9,883 nt of DNA from Acholeplasmatales bacterium (GTDB taxonomy: Bacteria; Bacillota_I; Bacilli_A; Acholeplasmatales; Anaeroplasmataceae): the NCBI GenBank assembly GCA_024681175.1, contig JAILBI010000106.1, positions 1 to 9,883 on the forward strand, in the 5' to 3' direction. The stretch's first letter is position 1. Every line of letters begins with the position of its first letter. Position numbers and translations under genes: made by a program. The notes under the pieces are model-generated. The model did no database searches, was not told the origin of the DNA, and saw nothing but the letters and a program-made list of their open reading frames with translations. Of the stretch, positions 1 to 6,487 are shown piece by piece.

Positions 1-9
1 ATAATCAAA

Positions 10-735
10 CTATTCTTCAAAATTTGAACAATTATGGTAAATATCTGAAACATCATCAAATTCTCTTAATGATGAAATTAATCTACCAAATTTTTCAAGA
101 TGATCAGCATCAAGTTCAACTGTAGTTGAAGGAACTAAACCAGTTTCTGCAGTTTCAAATTCTAGATCAGGTTTTGCAGCAAGTAAAGCATTCTTAATTG
201 CTTCAAATGCTCTTGGTTCTGCTGAAATAGTTACGAAACCATCTTCATCAACTGTTAAATCTTCATAATCTGCACCATCAGCCATCATTAATGCTTCAAG
301 TACTTCATCTTCTGTCATACCTTCAAATTCAAATGTAGCCTTATTGCTGAATAAATATGATACTGCTTGACCAATAGTTCCACCTGTTCTATTGAATGCA
401 GTACGAACTTCAGTGAATGTTCTATTATCGTTATCTGTTAAACATTCAACGATAACTGCAACATTACCAGGTCCCATACCTTCATATACTTTTTCCTTTG
501 TTGCACCAGACTTAACACCAGCTGCTTTATCAATTGCTCTTTTAATAACATCTGCAGGAACTTGGTCCTTCTTAGCACGTGCAATTACATTCTTTAAGCT
601 CTGATTCATCTCGGGATCAGGAACACCACTCTTTGCTGCGGCGAAAATTTCTTTTCCCCATTTTGCATATTTGCTTGATTTCATTGCGGCTGTCTTAGCC
701 ATAGATGCTGCTCTAACTTCATGGGCTCTTCCCAT
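10..735 (-). CDS. YebC/PmpR-family protein, YeeI (YebC2)-like
   Basis: This is a soluble YebC/PmpR-family protein of 241 residues, the usual family length. The family was long annotated as transcriptional regulators; some members are now linked to translation, easing ribosome stalling at proline-rich stretches. The N-terminal helical domain includes YAKWGKEIFAAAKSGVPDPE (about residues 20-39) and NQSLKNVIARAKKDQVP. The middle contains YEGMGPGNVAVIVE and TDNDNRT, followed by the two C-terminal alpha/beta lobes. The opening MGRAHEVRAASMAKT and the YAK.G.EI.AAAK.G.PDPE pattern look closer to Bacillus YeeI (YebC2) than to YrbC; this is from memory, not alignment. I start it at the ATG at 733-735. 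A GTG three codons upstream (742-744) is only 2 nt from the AAAGG Shine-Dalgarno and misses the family's MGR start. The stop is TAG. It is monocistronic in this window, with a strong promoter just upstream. Confidence 0.93.
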   Translation of the reverse strand: MGRAHEVRAASMAKTAAMKSSKYAKWGKEIFAAAKSGVPDPEMNQSLKNVIARAKKDQVPADVIKRAIDKAAGVKSGATKEKVYEGMGPGNVAVIVECLTDNDNRTFTEVRTAFNRTGGTIGQAVSYLFSNKATFEFEGMTEDEVLEALMMADGADYEDLTVDEDGFVTISAEPRAFEAIKNALLAAKPDLEFETAETGLVPSTTVELDADHLEKFGRLISSLREFDDVSDIYHNCSNFEE

Positions 736-773
736 AGATTTCACGACCTTTCTTAATAAAAATTTACTAATTG

Positions 774-802
774 ATTATATATAAAAAAATATAATCTTTC
801 AA
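774..802 (-). promoter_or_regulatory. Promoter of the yebC-family gene
   Basis: Reading the minus strand, a -35 TTGAAA (797-802) is separated by exactly 17 bp from a perfect -10 TATAAT (774-779). Transcription should start near 767, giving a leader of about 30 nt that contains the AAGAAAGG ribosome site. This is a near-consensus housekeeping (sigma-A) promoter. Confidence 0.75.
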
Positions 803-880
803 TATTTTTTAAAAAAATATATTTTAATTCAATTAAAACATTAAAAATTAATGCTCTTATTTTTTGTAAGTACTGCTAAT

Positions 881-898
881 TATTACCGTCCGGTAATA
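881..898. promoter_or_regulatory. 18-bp perfect palindrome, TetR-like operator (copy 1)
   Basis: The sequence contains ATTACCGTCCGGTAAT, and the palindrome extends one base each side to a perfect 18-bp dyad with a 2-nt centre (TC). The ACCGnnCGGT core resembles operators of TetR-family repressors, and it is markedly more GC-rich than its surroundings. A weak minus-strand promoter-like pair (TTGTAT at 925-930, 16-bp spacer, TATAAA at 903-908) would put its start near 896, inside this palindrome. No TetR gene is in the window, so the regulator is unknown. Confidence 0.55.
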
Positions 899-932
899 TT
901 TTTTTATATTTTTTATTAATTGACATACAAAT

Positions 933-948
933 ATTACCGAACGGTGAT
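933..948. promoter_or_regulatory. Near-perfect palindrome, TetR-like operator (copy 2)
   Basis: ATTACCGAACGGTGAT repeats the copy-1 dyad with one mismatched pair and a different 2-nt centre (AA). Centre-to-centre distance from copy 1 is 51 bp, close to five helical turns, so both sites could face the same side of the DNA. A plus-strand TTGACA (920-925) lies just before it, but no good -10 follows at 17 bp (GGTGAT). The site is therefore either upstream of a weak minus-strand promoter or within a decayed plus-strand promoter. Confidence 0.5.
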
Positions 949-977
949 TTTTATTTGATAAAAAATCAATAAGTATA

Positions 978-1013
978 ATAAAAAATGCTGATAAATTTTA
1001 TCAATTTACCAGC
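978..1013 (-). terminator. Rho-independent terminator of degV
   Basis: On the minus strand, seven bases after the degV stop, an 11-bp stem forms between GCTGGTAAATT and AATTTATCAGC, with one G-U pair and a 5-nt loop (987-1013). It is followed by ATTTTTTATT. This ends degV before the palindromic region and the yebC-family gene, which therefore depends on its own promoter. Confidence 0.75.
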
Positions 1014-1019
1014 GTTTTT

Positions 1020-1862
1020 TTACTTAAGCATATACAAAATTCCAATTGTTCCCTTACCACAATGAGATGATATTACACATCCTGCAGATGTTTCAACTAT
1101 TCTTGCATTAGGGAATTCTTCCTTTAAAATAGGGATGATATATTTAGCCCCATCATCCTGATATGAATGAGTTACAAATATAAAATCATTATCTACATTA
1201 TCTTTATCATCCATTATTTGATTATTCATCATATCAATTGCACGCTTTATCTTACCAATTGGCTTTTTGCCAACAGAAAGCATACCTTCTCTTACTTCAA
1301 TAATAGGCTTAATTCTTAAGACTGTTGCTGCTAAAGATGCAATACTTGAGCATCTTCCACCTTTTCTTAAAAATTCCGTGCTTTCTATTGCAAATTGAGC
1401 TAATACCTTATCAGCATTTTTATCTGCATTTTCTTTAATTTCTTTTAAAGACAAGCCATTATCTCTATCCTTACAAGCCTTTAATACTAATAATGAAATG
1501 CCTGTAGATAAATTTTTAGAATCAGCTGTCATTATCTTATCAGTACCAAGCTCTTCAATAGCCATATTGGCATTATTTAGTGTAGTAGATAATTTAGAAC
1601 CTATACCTACATAAAATGCTTCATCACCATTATCAATTATATTTTTAAAATAATTCATAAAATCTAACATAGATGCTGCAGATGTTTTTGGTAGCATCTT
1701 TCTTTTATCTACCTCTTTATATAATTTTTCTGAATTAATCTCAATACCATCTTTATAGCTATCATCATTAAATGTTACATATAAAGGAATGATTTCTATA
1801 TTAAATTCTTTTATTAAATCTTTAGATAAATCACAAGTTGAGTCAGTAATAATTCTAATCAT
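1020..1862 (-). CDS. DegV-family fatty-acid-binding protein (FakB-like)
   Basis: This is a DegV/FakB-family protein of 280 residues, the standard size. FakB proteins bind a fatty acid and present it to the kinase FakA for phosphorylation, which feeds exogenous fatty acids into phospholipid synthesis. Visible hallmarks are the N-terminal IITDSTCDL (residues 4-12), the TS pair at 60-61, the GSKLSTTLNNA loop (88-98), LRKGGRC (165-171) and the C-terminal GCVISSHCGKGTIGI (261-275) near the lipid head-group site. The protein is cytoplasmic, with no signal peptide. The ATG at 1860-1862 is preceded by AGAGGGG 4 nt upstream, which supports this start. It is transcribed alone, divergently from the hflX-like gene, and ends at its own terminator. 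No fakA is in the window, and the lipid specificity cannot be read from sequence. Confidence 0.93.
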   Translation of the reverse strand: MIRIITDSTCDLSKDLIKEFNIEIIPLYVTFNDDSYKDGIEINSEKLYKEVDKRKMLPKTSAASMLDFMNYFKNIIDNGDEAFYVGIGSKLSTTLNNANMAIEELGTDKIMTADSKNLSTGISLLVLKACKDRDNGLSLKEIKENADKNADKVLAQFAIESTEFLRKGGRCSSIASLAATVLRIKPIIEVREGMLSVGKKPIGKIKRAIDMMNNQIMDDKDNVDNDFIFVTHSYQDDGAKYIIPILKEEFPNARIVETSAGCVISSHCGKGTIGILYMLK

Positions 1863-1884
1863 AATACCCCTCTTTTCGTTATTA

Positions 1885-1893
1885 ATTATATCA
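1885..1893 (-). promoter_or_regulatory. Extended -10 promoter of degV
   Basis: The minus strand reads TGATATAAT (1885-1893), a full extended -10 element with a perfect TATAAT. The -35 position 17 bp upstream (AACATT) is weak, so the TGn extension probably compensates. The expected start near 1878 leaves a leader of about 16 nt carrying the RBS. Confidence 0.6.
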
Positions 1894-1908
1894 CAAAATA
1901 ATATTTAA

Positions 1909-1917
1909 TGTTATAAT
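1909..1917 (+). promoter_or_regulatory. Extended -10 promoter of the hflX-like gene
   Basis: The plus strand reads TGTTATAAT (1909-1917), an extended -10 with a perfect TATAAT and a poor -35 (TATCAC, 1889-1894). The predicted start near 1924 coincides with the GAGG ribosome site (1924-1927), so the leader would be only about 11 nt. This -10 and the degV -10 are about 27 bp apart on opposite strands, so polymerases at the two promoters may compete. Confidence 0.6.
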
Positions 1918-1934
1918 TTTACCGAGGTATTATT

Positions 1935-3188
1935 ATGAACGCATTATTAATTGCTGCACAAACTAAAGATGATTTTTATGATCTTTCATATCAATTAGAT
2001 GAATTAAGAGCCTTAGTTGAAACTATTGATATTAAAGTTGCATATACATTAACACAAAAGGTAGATAAAATTAATCCTGCAACATATATTGGAATAGGTA
2101 AGCTGCAGGAAGCTAAAAATATATGTCTTGCATATGATATAGATGTATGTATATTTAATGATGAATTATCACCATCACAAATGAGAAATGTAAAGGATAT
2201 AATAAATTGTGATGTTTATGATAGAAGCTATGTCGTATTAAAAATATTTGAGCTTAGAGCCCAAACAAAAGAGGCAAAGCTTGAGGTCAAGCTTGCAAAG
2301 GATTATTACCTATTACCAAGAACAGATCAATTTAAAACAGAGCGTGTATCAGGTGCATCTAATGTCACAAGAGGTAAAGGTGAATCTGAAAGTGAATTAG
2401 ATAAAAGACGTATTTCAAATGAAATAGTACAAATTAAAAAACAAATTGCAGAAATAAATAAAATGCAAGATACACAAATAATAAATAGAAAGAAAAATGA
2501 TATTCCAATTGTAGCCCTTGTAGGATATACAAATGCTGGAAAAAGCTCAACAATGAACACAATATTAAATTATTGTGAGCAAAGTGAAGATAAGCATGTT
2601 GATGTAAAAGATCAATTATTTATGACACTTGAAACATATTCAAGAAAGGTATCTTATAAAAAACAAGATTTTATTTTAGTAGATACAGTAGGATTAGTAT
2701 CTAAATTACCTTATTCATTAATGTCTTCTTTTTATTCAACATTTAGACAAATTAAAAATGCTGATTTAATAATACATGTGCTTGATGCATCAAGCCCATA
2801 TATTAATGAACAAGCAAATGTTGTAATTTCTACATTATATCAGGTAGATGCGATGACTATCCCACAATTTTTCTTATTAAATAAATGGGATAATGTATTA
2901 TCACAAAAAATAATTATACCTAAAACTAATTCATTACCATTTTCTAATAAGACAGGATTAAATGTAGAAACATTATTAGATTTAATTGTTAATGAAATAG
3001 CTCCTTCTACTGTATCAGTTAAATTATTAATACCATATAATAGAGGAGATTTATTTAATATCCTAGAACAAAAAGGAAAAATAGAAATAAAGGACTATCG
3101 TGAAGATGGTGTATATTATGAAGGTGAAATAGAAAAGAAATATTATGATAAGGTCAAAGAATTTGATCTAGATATGATGGTTTCATAA
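1935..3188 (+). CDS. hflX: HflX-like ribosome-associated GTPase, divergent glycine-rich linker
   Basis: This is a 417-residue HflX-family GTPase; the family binds the 50S subunit and splits or rescues stalled ribosomes, often under stress. Order of parts: an N-terminal HflX domain (about 1-130, with NPATYIGIGKLQE and FNDELSPSQ), a linker with coiled-coil helices (about 131-188), and the G domain. Visible motifs are G1 GYTNAGKS (197-204), G3 DTVG (250-253), G4 NKWD (316-319) and SNKTG at G5 (337-341). DQLFMTLETYSRKV (226-239) matches the HflX switch region DqLFaTLdp.tR. The usual linker GGG.G.RGPGE.qLE is altered to SGASNVTRGKGESESELD, so this is a divergent or second HflX paralogue. GAGG 7 nt before the ATG supports the start. 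It is the only plus-strand gene and is monocistronic. Confidence 0.9.
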   Translation: MNALLIAAQTKDDFYDLSYQLDELRALVETIDIKVAYTLTQKVDKINPATYIGIGKLQEAKNICLAYDIDVCIFNDELSPSQMRNVKDIINCDVYDRSYVVLKIFELRAQTKEAKLEVKLAKDYYLLPRTDQFKTERVSGASNVTRGKGESESELDKRRISNEIVQIKKQIAEINKMQDTQIINRKKNDIPIVALVGYTNAGKSSTMNTILNYCEQSEDKHVDVKDQLFMTLETYSRKVSYKKQDFILVDTVGLVSKLPYSLMSSFYSTFRQIKNADLIIHVLDASSPYINEQANVVISTLYQVDAMTIPQFFLLNKWDNVLSQKIIIPKTNSLPFSNKTGLNVETLLDLIVNEIAPSTVSVKLLIPYNRGDLFNILEQKGKIEIKDYREDGVYYEGEIEKKYYDKVKEFDLDMMVS

Positions 3189-3190
3189 TA

Positions 3191-3224
3191 ATAAGGCAAG
3201 CAGACCGCTTGCCTTATTTATTAT
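3191..3224 (+). terminator. Terminator of hflX-like gene, bidirectional (hairpin copy 1)
   Basis: A perfect 11-bp stem (ATAAGGCAAGC and GCTTGCCTTAT) with the 5-nt loop AGACC lies 3 nt after the hflX-like stop and is followed by a T-rich tail (TTATTATATT). On the other strand the same hairpin starts within the stop codon of the 53-codon gene, so it probably terminates both converging genes. Its arms are identical to those of the hairpin at 3450-3475. Confidence 0.8.
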
Positions 3225-3375
3225 ATTCCTCTTCTATTTCTGATAGAGTATAATAATCACCATTTTTATATGCTTCTATAGCTTTATCAATTGAAGCTAT
3301 TAATTCTTCTTTAGTATATTCATTATATGCCCTTGGTTTTTGATAAACTTGATTATTTGATGTGATTTTAGTCAT
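3214..3375 (-). CDS. Small hypothetical protein, 53 aa
   Basis: I do not recognise this gene, but the reading frame is well supported. It has ATG at 3373-3375, an excellent AAAGGTG Shine-Dalgarno 7 nt upstream, a promoter-like extended -10 at 3395-3400, and TAA at 3214-3216 entering the shared terminator. The protein starts MTKITSNNQVYQKPRAYNEY and continues into one charged amphipathic helix (TKEELIASIDKAIEAYKNGD), ending YYTLSEIEEEYNK. There is no membrane segment, signal peptide or cysteine. The C-terminal half loosely recalls the C-termini of small RelB/Phd-type antitoxins, where KEEL...I..A...Y..G..Y...E is common. However, no toxin gene is adjacent and the DNA-binding N-terminal part is not evident. 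It is monocistronic, between hflX and the feo operon. Function is unknown. Confidence 0.72.
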   Translation of the reverse strand: MTKITSNNQVYQKPRAYNEYTKEELIASIDKAIEAYKNGDYYTLSEIEEEYNK

Positions 3376-3394
3376 AGTATTTCACCTTTTTTTA

Positions 3395-3423
3395 AGTATA
3401 ACATTATCTCATTTTGTTTTGAA
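3395..3423 (-). promoter_or_regulatory. Promoter of the 53-aa gene
   Basis: On the minus strand, TTCAAA (3418-3423), a 17-bp spacer and TATACT (3395-3400) form a sigma-A-type promoter. The -10 is preceded by TG one base away (TGTTATACT), an extended -10. The predicted start near 3388 gives a very short leader carrying AAAGGTG. Confidence 0.55.
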
Positions 3424-3444
3424 GAAATTTTTAGATAAATATGA

Positions 3445-3475
3445 GAAAAATAAGGCAAGCGTCTGCTTGCCTTAT
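3445..3475 (-). terminator. Terminator of the feo operon (hairpin copy 2)
   Basis: Three bases after the stop of the FeoB-associated gene on the minus strand, a perfect 11-bp stem (ATAAGGCAAGC and GCTTGCCTTAT) with loop AGAC is followed by TTTTCTC. Both arms are identical to those of the hairpin at 3191-3217. The loop is AGAC here on the minus strand and AGACC there on the plus strand, so the two are near-identical inverted copies. Confidence 0.82.
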
Positions 3476-3478
3476 TTA

Positions 3479-3673
3479 TTATTTACAATTACAAATTCTT
3501 TCTTCTTCTATTTCTTTTCTAACCTGATTAAGCATCTTTTTTGTATTTTTATGCTTACATCCTTCGCATTCACCTGTAGGTATATGCTTTAATTTTTTAT
3601 AAAGATAAGTTCCAAATACTACACCAACTATTAATATTGCTGAAATAAGTACAATAATTTCAATTGGCTGCAT
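3479..3673 (-). CDS. FeoB-associated Cys-rich membrane protein
   Basis: This is a 64-residue single-pass membrane protein of the FeoB-associated Cys-rich type, found directly downstream of feoB in many Bacillota. Residues 4-25 form one hydrophobic segment (IEIIVLISAILIVGVVFGTYLY), followed by a basic KKLKH stretch, which places the C-terminus in the cytoplasm. Cysteines come in two pairs: C36 and C39 (GECEGC) and C61 and C63 (ICNCK), with a charged helix between. The pairs could bind Fe(II) or a cluster near the FeoB channel; this is inference, as the family's exact role is not settled. Its ATG overlaps the feoB stop as TAATG, with a modest AGG 9 nt upstream, so translation is probably coupled to feoB. 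It is the last gene of the operon. Confidence 0.85.
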   Translation of the reverse strand: MQPIEIIVLISAILIVGVVFGTYLYKKLKHIPTGECEGCKHKNTKKMLNQVRKEIEEERICNCK

Positions 3674-6228
3674 TAATTAATACCTGCTTCTTTTAAATCT
3701 TTTTTCTTATTCATAAAGAATATACCACATCCTAAGCATGCAAATGCTGCAGCAAAGATGAATGTAAACCACCATTTAGCTAAGATTAAATAAGCCATTG
3801 ATGAAACAATAAATGATGTAGCTAACCAGAATAAAATAGTTCCTTTAAATTTCTTCTTAGAAAGCTCACCCTTTGCAGTTGCAATAGCTGCAAAGCATGG
3901 AATTGTTGTCATATTAAATACAATAAATGCAATTAATATTGGCCAGCCCTTAAAGCCATTACCAGAAATACCTGTTGCTTTAGCTGTAGAAATAGCTGAA
4001 GATACACCTTCTTCATCTATACCAATTTGGTATAAATCTACATATGAATCAACATCTTTAATATCTTTTGTTGAAACACCTTGTGATAATACTGTAAATG
4101 TTGCGATAACATTTTCTTTTGCAATTAAGCCTGTTATTGCAGATACACCATATACCCAACCATTTTCATTTAATTGAGAACCAAATCCAAGTGGTGTGAA
4201 AATTGGTGAAATTAATTTACCAAAGCCAGCTAAAATTGAATCTCCTGAATCAACATAATCTGGATCACTTACTACTGCTTCATATTCAGCGAGTGCGTCA
4301 GTAAATATTTCTGTAATAACTACATTATATTTTAAATCTAATGCTTCATCTTCATTATCTGCATAATCAGATACTAAAGTTGCAAGATCAATTACAACCT
4401 CACCATCTTCTACATAATCAGCATTAATATCTTCAAATTTATCTACATTAGCTGATTCAGAAATATAATCATCATAGATTGTATCAGCTATCTCATTTGG
4501 ATTAGCTTGTTCAATATATTTCCAGTTAAATGTAAAGCTTTGTAAGAACCAAATAACAATTGTAGAAGCTAAAATGATTGTAAATGCTTTTTTAACATAG
4601 CCTTTTAATTTATCCCATAAATGGATTAATAATGATTTTGCTTGAGGCATATGATATTGTGGTAATTCCATAATGAATGGAGATGATTTACCACGCATAA
4701 CTGTTTTCTTCATTAAGATAATTGTAACAATTGCAGTTAAAATACCTACTAAATACATTGAATATGTAATAAAATCAACATGCTTAAAATCAAATAATTC
4801 ACAAATACATCCAGCAATTGCTGTTAAAATAGGTAATTTAGCACCACATGAGAAGAATGGAATAACTCTTACAGTTGCAATTCTTTCTTCTTCATCTGCA
4901 AGTGTTCTTGTATTAATCATCGCAGGAACTGAACAACCAAAGCCCATAATCATTGGAAGGAATGCTCTTCCTGATACACCCATTTTTCTAAATATTCTAT
5001 CTAATATGAACGCAATACGTGCCATATATCCTGTATCTTCTAATATTGAGAAGAATAAGAATAATAACAATATTTGTGGAACAAATGATAATACTGCAAA
5101 TACACCAGCTAAAACACCATCAACAATTAAACCAGAAACCCAACCAGGGGCTGAAGATAACCATCCTGCTGCAACCTCTGATAACCAATCAGTTGTATTA
5201 ATTACGAAATTTTGTAATATAACACCTGGTGAATTAATTCCCGCATCAGTCCAGAATAATCCTTCAAACATTGTTCCTTCAAATGATGGAGAAACATCAC
5301 TAAATAGACCACCTAAGAAAAATAAGTTTTCTGAGAATGTTAAATGGAATAATAAGAATAATATAACTAAGAAAATAGGAATACCTGCCCATTTATTAGT
5401 TAATACCTTATCTATTTTATAAGATTTATTTTCTGCTTTAATATCAGTAACAGCTTTAGTTTTATGACAAGAATAATTTGCAACAATATAATTATATCTT
5501 GCGTCTGCAATTAAAGCTTCAAAATCAGAACCAAATGCTTCATCATTAAATTCCTTTTTATATTCCTCAACCATCTTACTGATTCTTTCAGAATGTGCTT
5601 GCTCAATAAAATCACCTTCAAGGAATTTTATTGCATGATACATTGGAGATGGAACATCTTCCTCTTCCATGCATTTAGTTATTTCATCAATATATTTACT
5701 GATTTTTGAATCCTTTAATACACTAAATCCTTTTCTAGGCTTATTAGATGTTTCATATGCAACCTCCATAAGGTCATCAAGATTAACACCCTTTTGTGCA
5801 GATATTGCAACTACAGGAACACCTATTGCTGCTTCTAAGGCTTTAACATCGATTTTGTCGCCATCCTTTTCAACGACATCCATCATGTTTAATGCAATAA
5901 CTACGGGAACATCCATTTCAAGGATTTGAGTTGTCAAATATAAATTTCTTTCTAAATTTGTTGCGTCAACAATATTAATAACACAATCAGGCTTATCATC
6001 AACAATAAATCTTCTTGATATAACCTCTTCTGGTGTATATGGAGATAAAGAATAAATACCGGGTAAATCTACTATAGATATTAATTCATCTAATTTCTTA
6101 TAATCTCCTTCTCTTTTTTCAACTGTAACACCAGGCCAGTTACCTACATGTGCATTAGATCCAGTAAGTGCGTTATATAATGTTGTTTTACCGCAGTTTG
6201 GATTTCCAGCTAAGGCAAAATGCTTCAT
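3673..6228 (-). CDS. feoB: Ferrous iron transport protein B (FeoB), with acidic insert
   Basis: This is the membrane permease for Fe(II), with a cytoplasmic N-terminal G domain. G1 GNPNCGKT (8-15), the switch HVGNWPGVTVE (27-37), G3 DLPG (54-57), G4 NMMD (114-117) and SAQKG (143-147) are intact. A helical GDI-like domain follows (about 170-265). The membrane part runs from about 281 to 838, with the first Gate repeat MGFGCSVPA (428-436), a conserved cysteine in CGAKLPI (461-467) and the second Gate region with NMTTIPCFAAIAT (772-784). At 851 residues it is longer than the common 650-780. The excess is mainly at about 571-662: this acidic segment has 27 Asp/Glu and 2 Lys in residues 571-660 and lies before SILAGFGKLISPIF. 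The positive-inside rule (GYVKKAFT before the preceding helix) puts it outside the cell. The start overlaps the feoA stop (TAATG). Confidence 0.97.
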   Translation of the reverse strand: MKHFALAGNPNCGKTTLYNALTGSNAHVGNWPGVTVEKREGDYKKLDELISIVDLPGIYSLSPYTPEEVISRRFIVDDKPDCVINIVDATNLERNLYLTTQILEMDVPVVIALNMMDVVEKDGDKIDVKALEAAIGVPVVAISAQKGVNLDDLMEVAYETSNKPRKGFSVLKDSKISKYIDEITKCMEEEDVPSPMYHAIKFLEGDFIEQAHSERISKMVEEYKKEFNDEAFGSDFEALIADARYNYIVANYSCHKTKAVTDIKAENKSYKIDKVLTNKWAGIPIFLVILFLLFHLTFSENLFFLGGLFSDVSPSFEGTMFEGLFWTDAGINSPGVILQNFVINTTDWLSEVAAGWLSSAPGWVSGLIVDGVLAGVFAVLSFVPQILLLFLFFSILEDTGYMARIAFILDRIFRKMGVSGRAFLPMIMGFGCSVPAMINTRTLADEEERIATVRVIPFFSCGAKLPILTAIAGCICELFDFKHVDFITYSMYLVGILTAIVTIILMKKTVMRGKSSPFIMELPQYHMPQAKSLLIHLWDKLKGYVKKAFTIILASTIVIWFLQSFTFNWKYIEQANPNEIADTIYDDYISESANVDKFEDINADYVEDGEVVIDLATLVSDYADNEDEALDLKYNVVITEIFTDALAEYEAVVSDPDYVDSGDSILAGFGKLISPIFTPLGFGSQLNENGWVYGVSAITGLIAKENVIATFTVLSQGVSTKDIKDVDSYVDLYQIGIDEEGVSSAISTAKATGISGNGFKGWPILIAFIVFNMTTIPCFAAIATAKGELSKKKFKGTILFWLATSFIVSSMAYLILAKWWFTFIFAAAFACLGCGIFFMNKKKDLKEAGIN

Positions 6229-6473
6229 TATTTTTCACTTCCTTCGTCTAAATTTACAATTATAAGGTTTGCTTCACCTTTTCTTAATGTTAATTCATAA
6301 CCTCTTAAGGTTATTTCAATGGGATCGCCTAATGGTGCTTTTTTTCTTAAAACGAATTTAGCACTTGGAGTAACACCCATATCGAACAATCTTCTTCTTA
6401 CTCTACCTTCACCTAAAACCTTAGTAATGGTACCGGATTGTCCTACTCCTACCTCACTTAATTTCTTTTCCAT
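6228..6473 (-). CDS. feoA: Ferrous iron transport protein A (FeoA)
   Basis: FeoA is a small cytoplasmic protein with an SH3-like fold that works with FeoB in Fe(II) import and is thought to modulate its GTPase or complex formation. At 81 residues it has family length. The pattern is standard: LSEVGVGQSGTITKVLGEG, then RRRLFDMGVTPSAKFVLRKKAPLGDP, then IEITLRGYELTLRKGEANLIIV (the usual r.G..i.LR..eA..I.V end). AGGAG 6 nt before the ATG at 6471-6473 supports the start. It is first in the feo operon, directly behind a strong promoter and an inverted repeat that may be an iron-dependent operator. Its stop overlaps the feoB start by one base, so the two proteins are likely made in coupled fashion. 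Confidence 0.95.
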   Translation of the reverse strand: MEKKLSEVGVGQSGTITKVLGEGRVRRRLFDMGVTPSAKFVLRKKAPLGDPIEITLRGYELTLRKGEANLIIVNLDEGSEK

Positions 6474-6487
6474 AAATTTCTCCTAAA

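Noticed and set aside
392..604. Plus-strand open frame opposite the yebC-family gene
   Set aside because: No RBS, no recognisable pattern and fully inside a well-supported gene on the other strand.
851..919. Very short plus- and minus-strand reading frames around the palindromes (22 and 16 codons)
   Set aside because: Neither has a Shine-Dalgarno site, and their length is expected by chance in this AT-rich sequence.
3214..3375. Toxin-antitoxin pair including the 53-aa gene
   Set aside because: No partner toxin gene on either side: neighbours are hflX and the Cys-rich Feo protein, and the gene is transcribed alone. The resemblance to antitoxin C-termini is too loose to annotate.
3362..3592. 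Plus-strand open frame of 76 codons with hydrophobic content
   Set aside because: It runs antisense across the 53-aa gene promoter, a terminator hairpin and the Cys-rich membrane protein. No RBS or family pattern; the hydrophobicity comes from AT-rich antisense sequence.
4673..5422. Long plus-strand open frame of 249 codons
   Set aside because: It is entirely antisense to feoB, with Asn/Ile/Lys-rich composition and no domain pattern. It is a shadow of the real gene.
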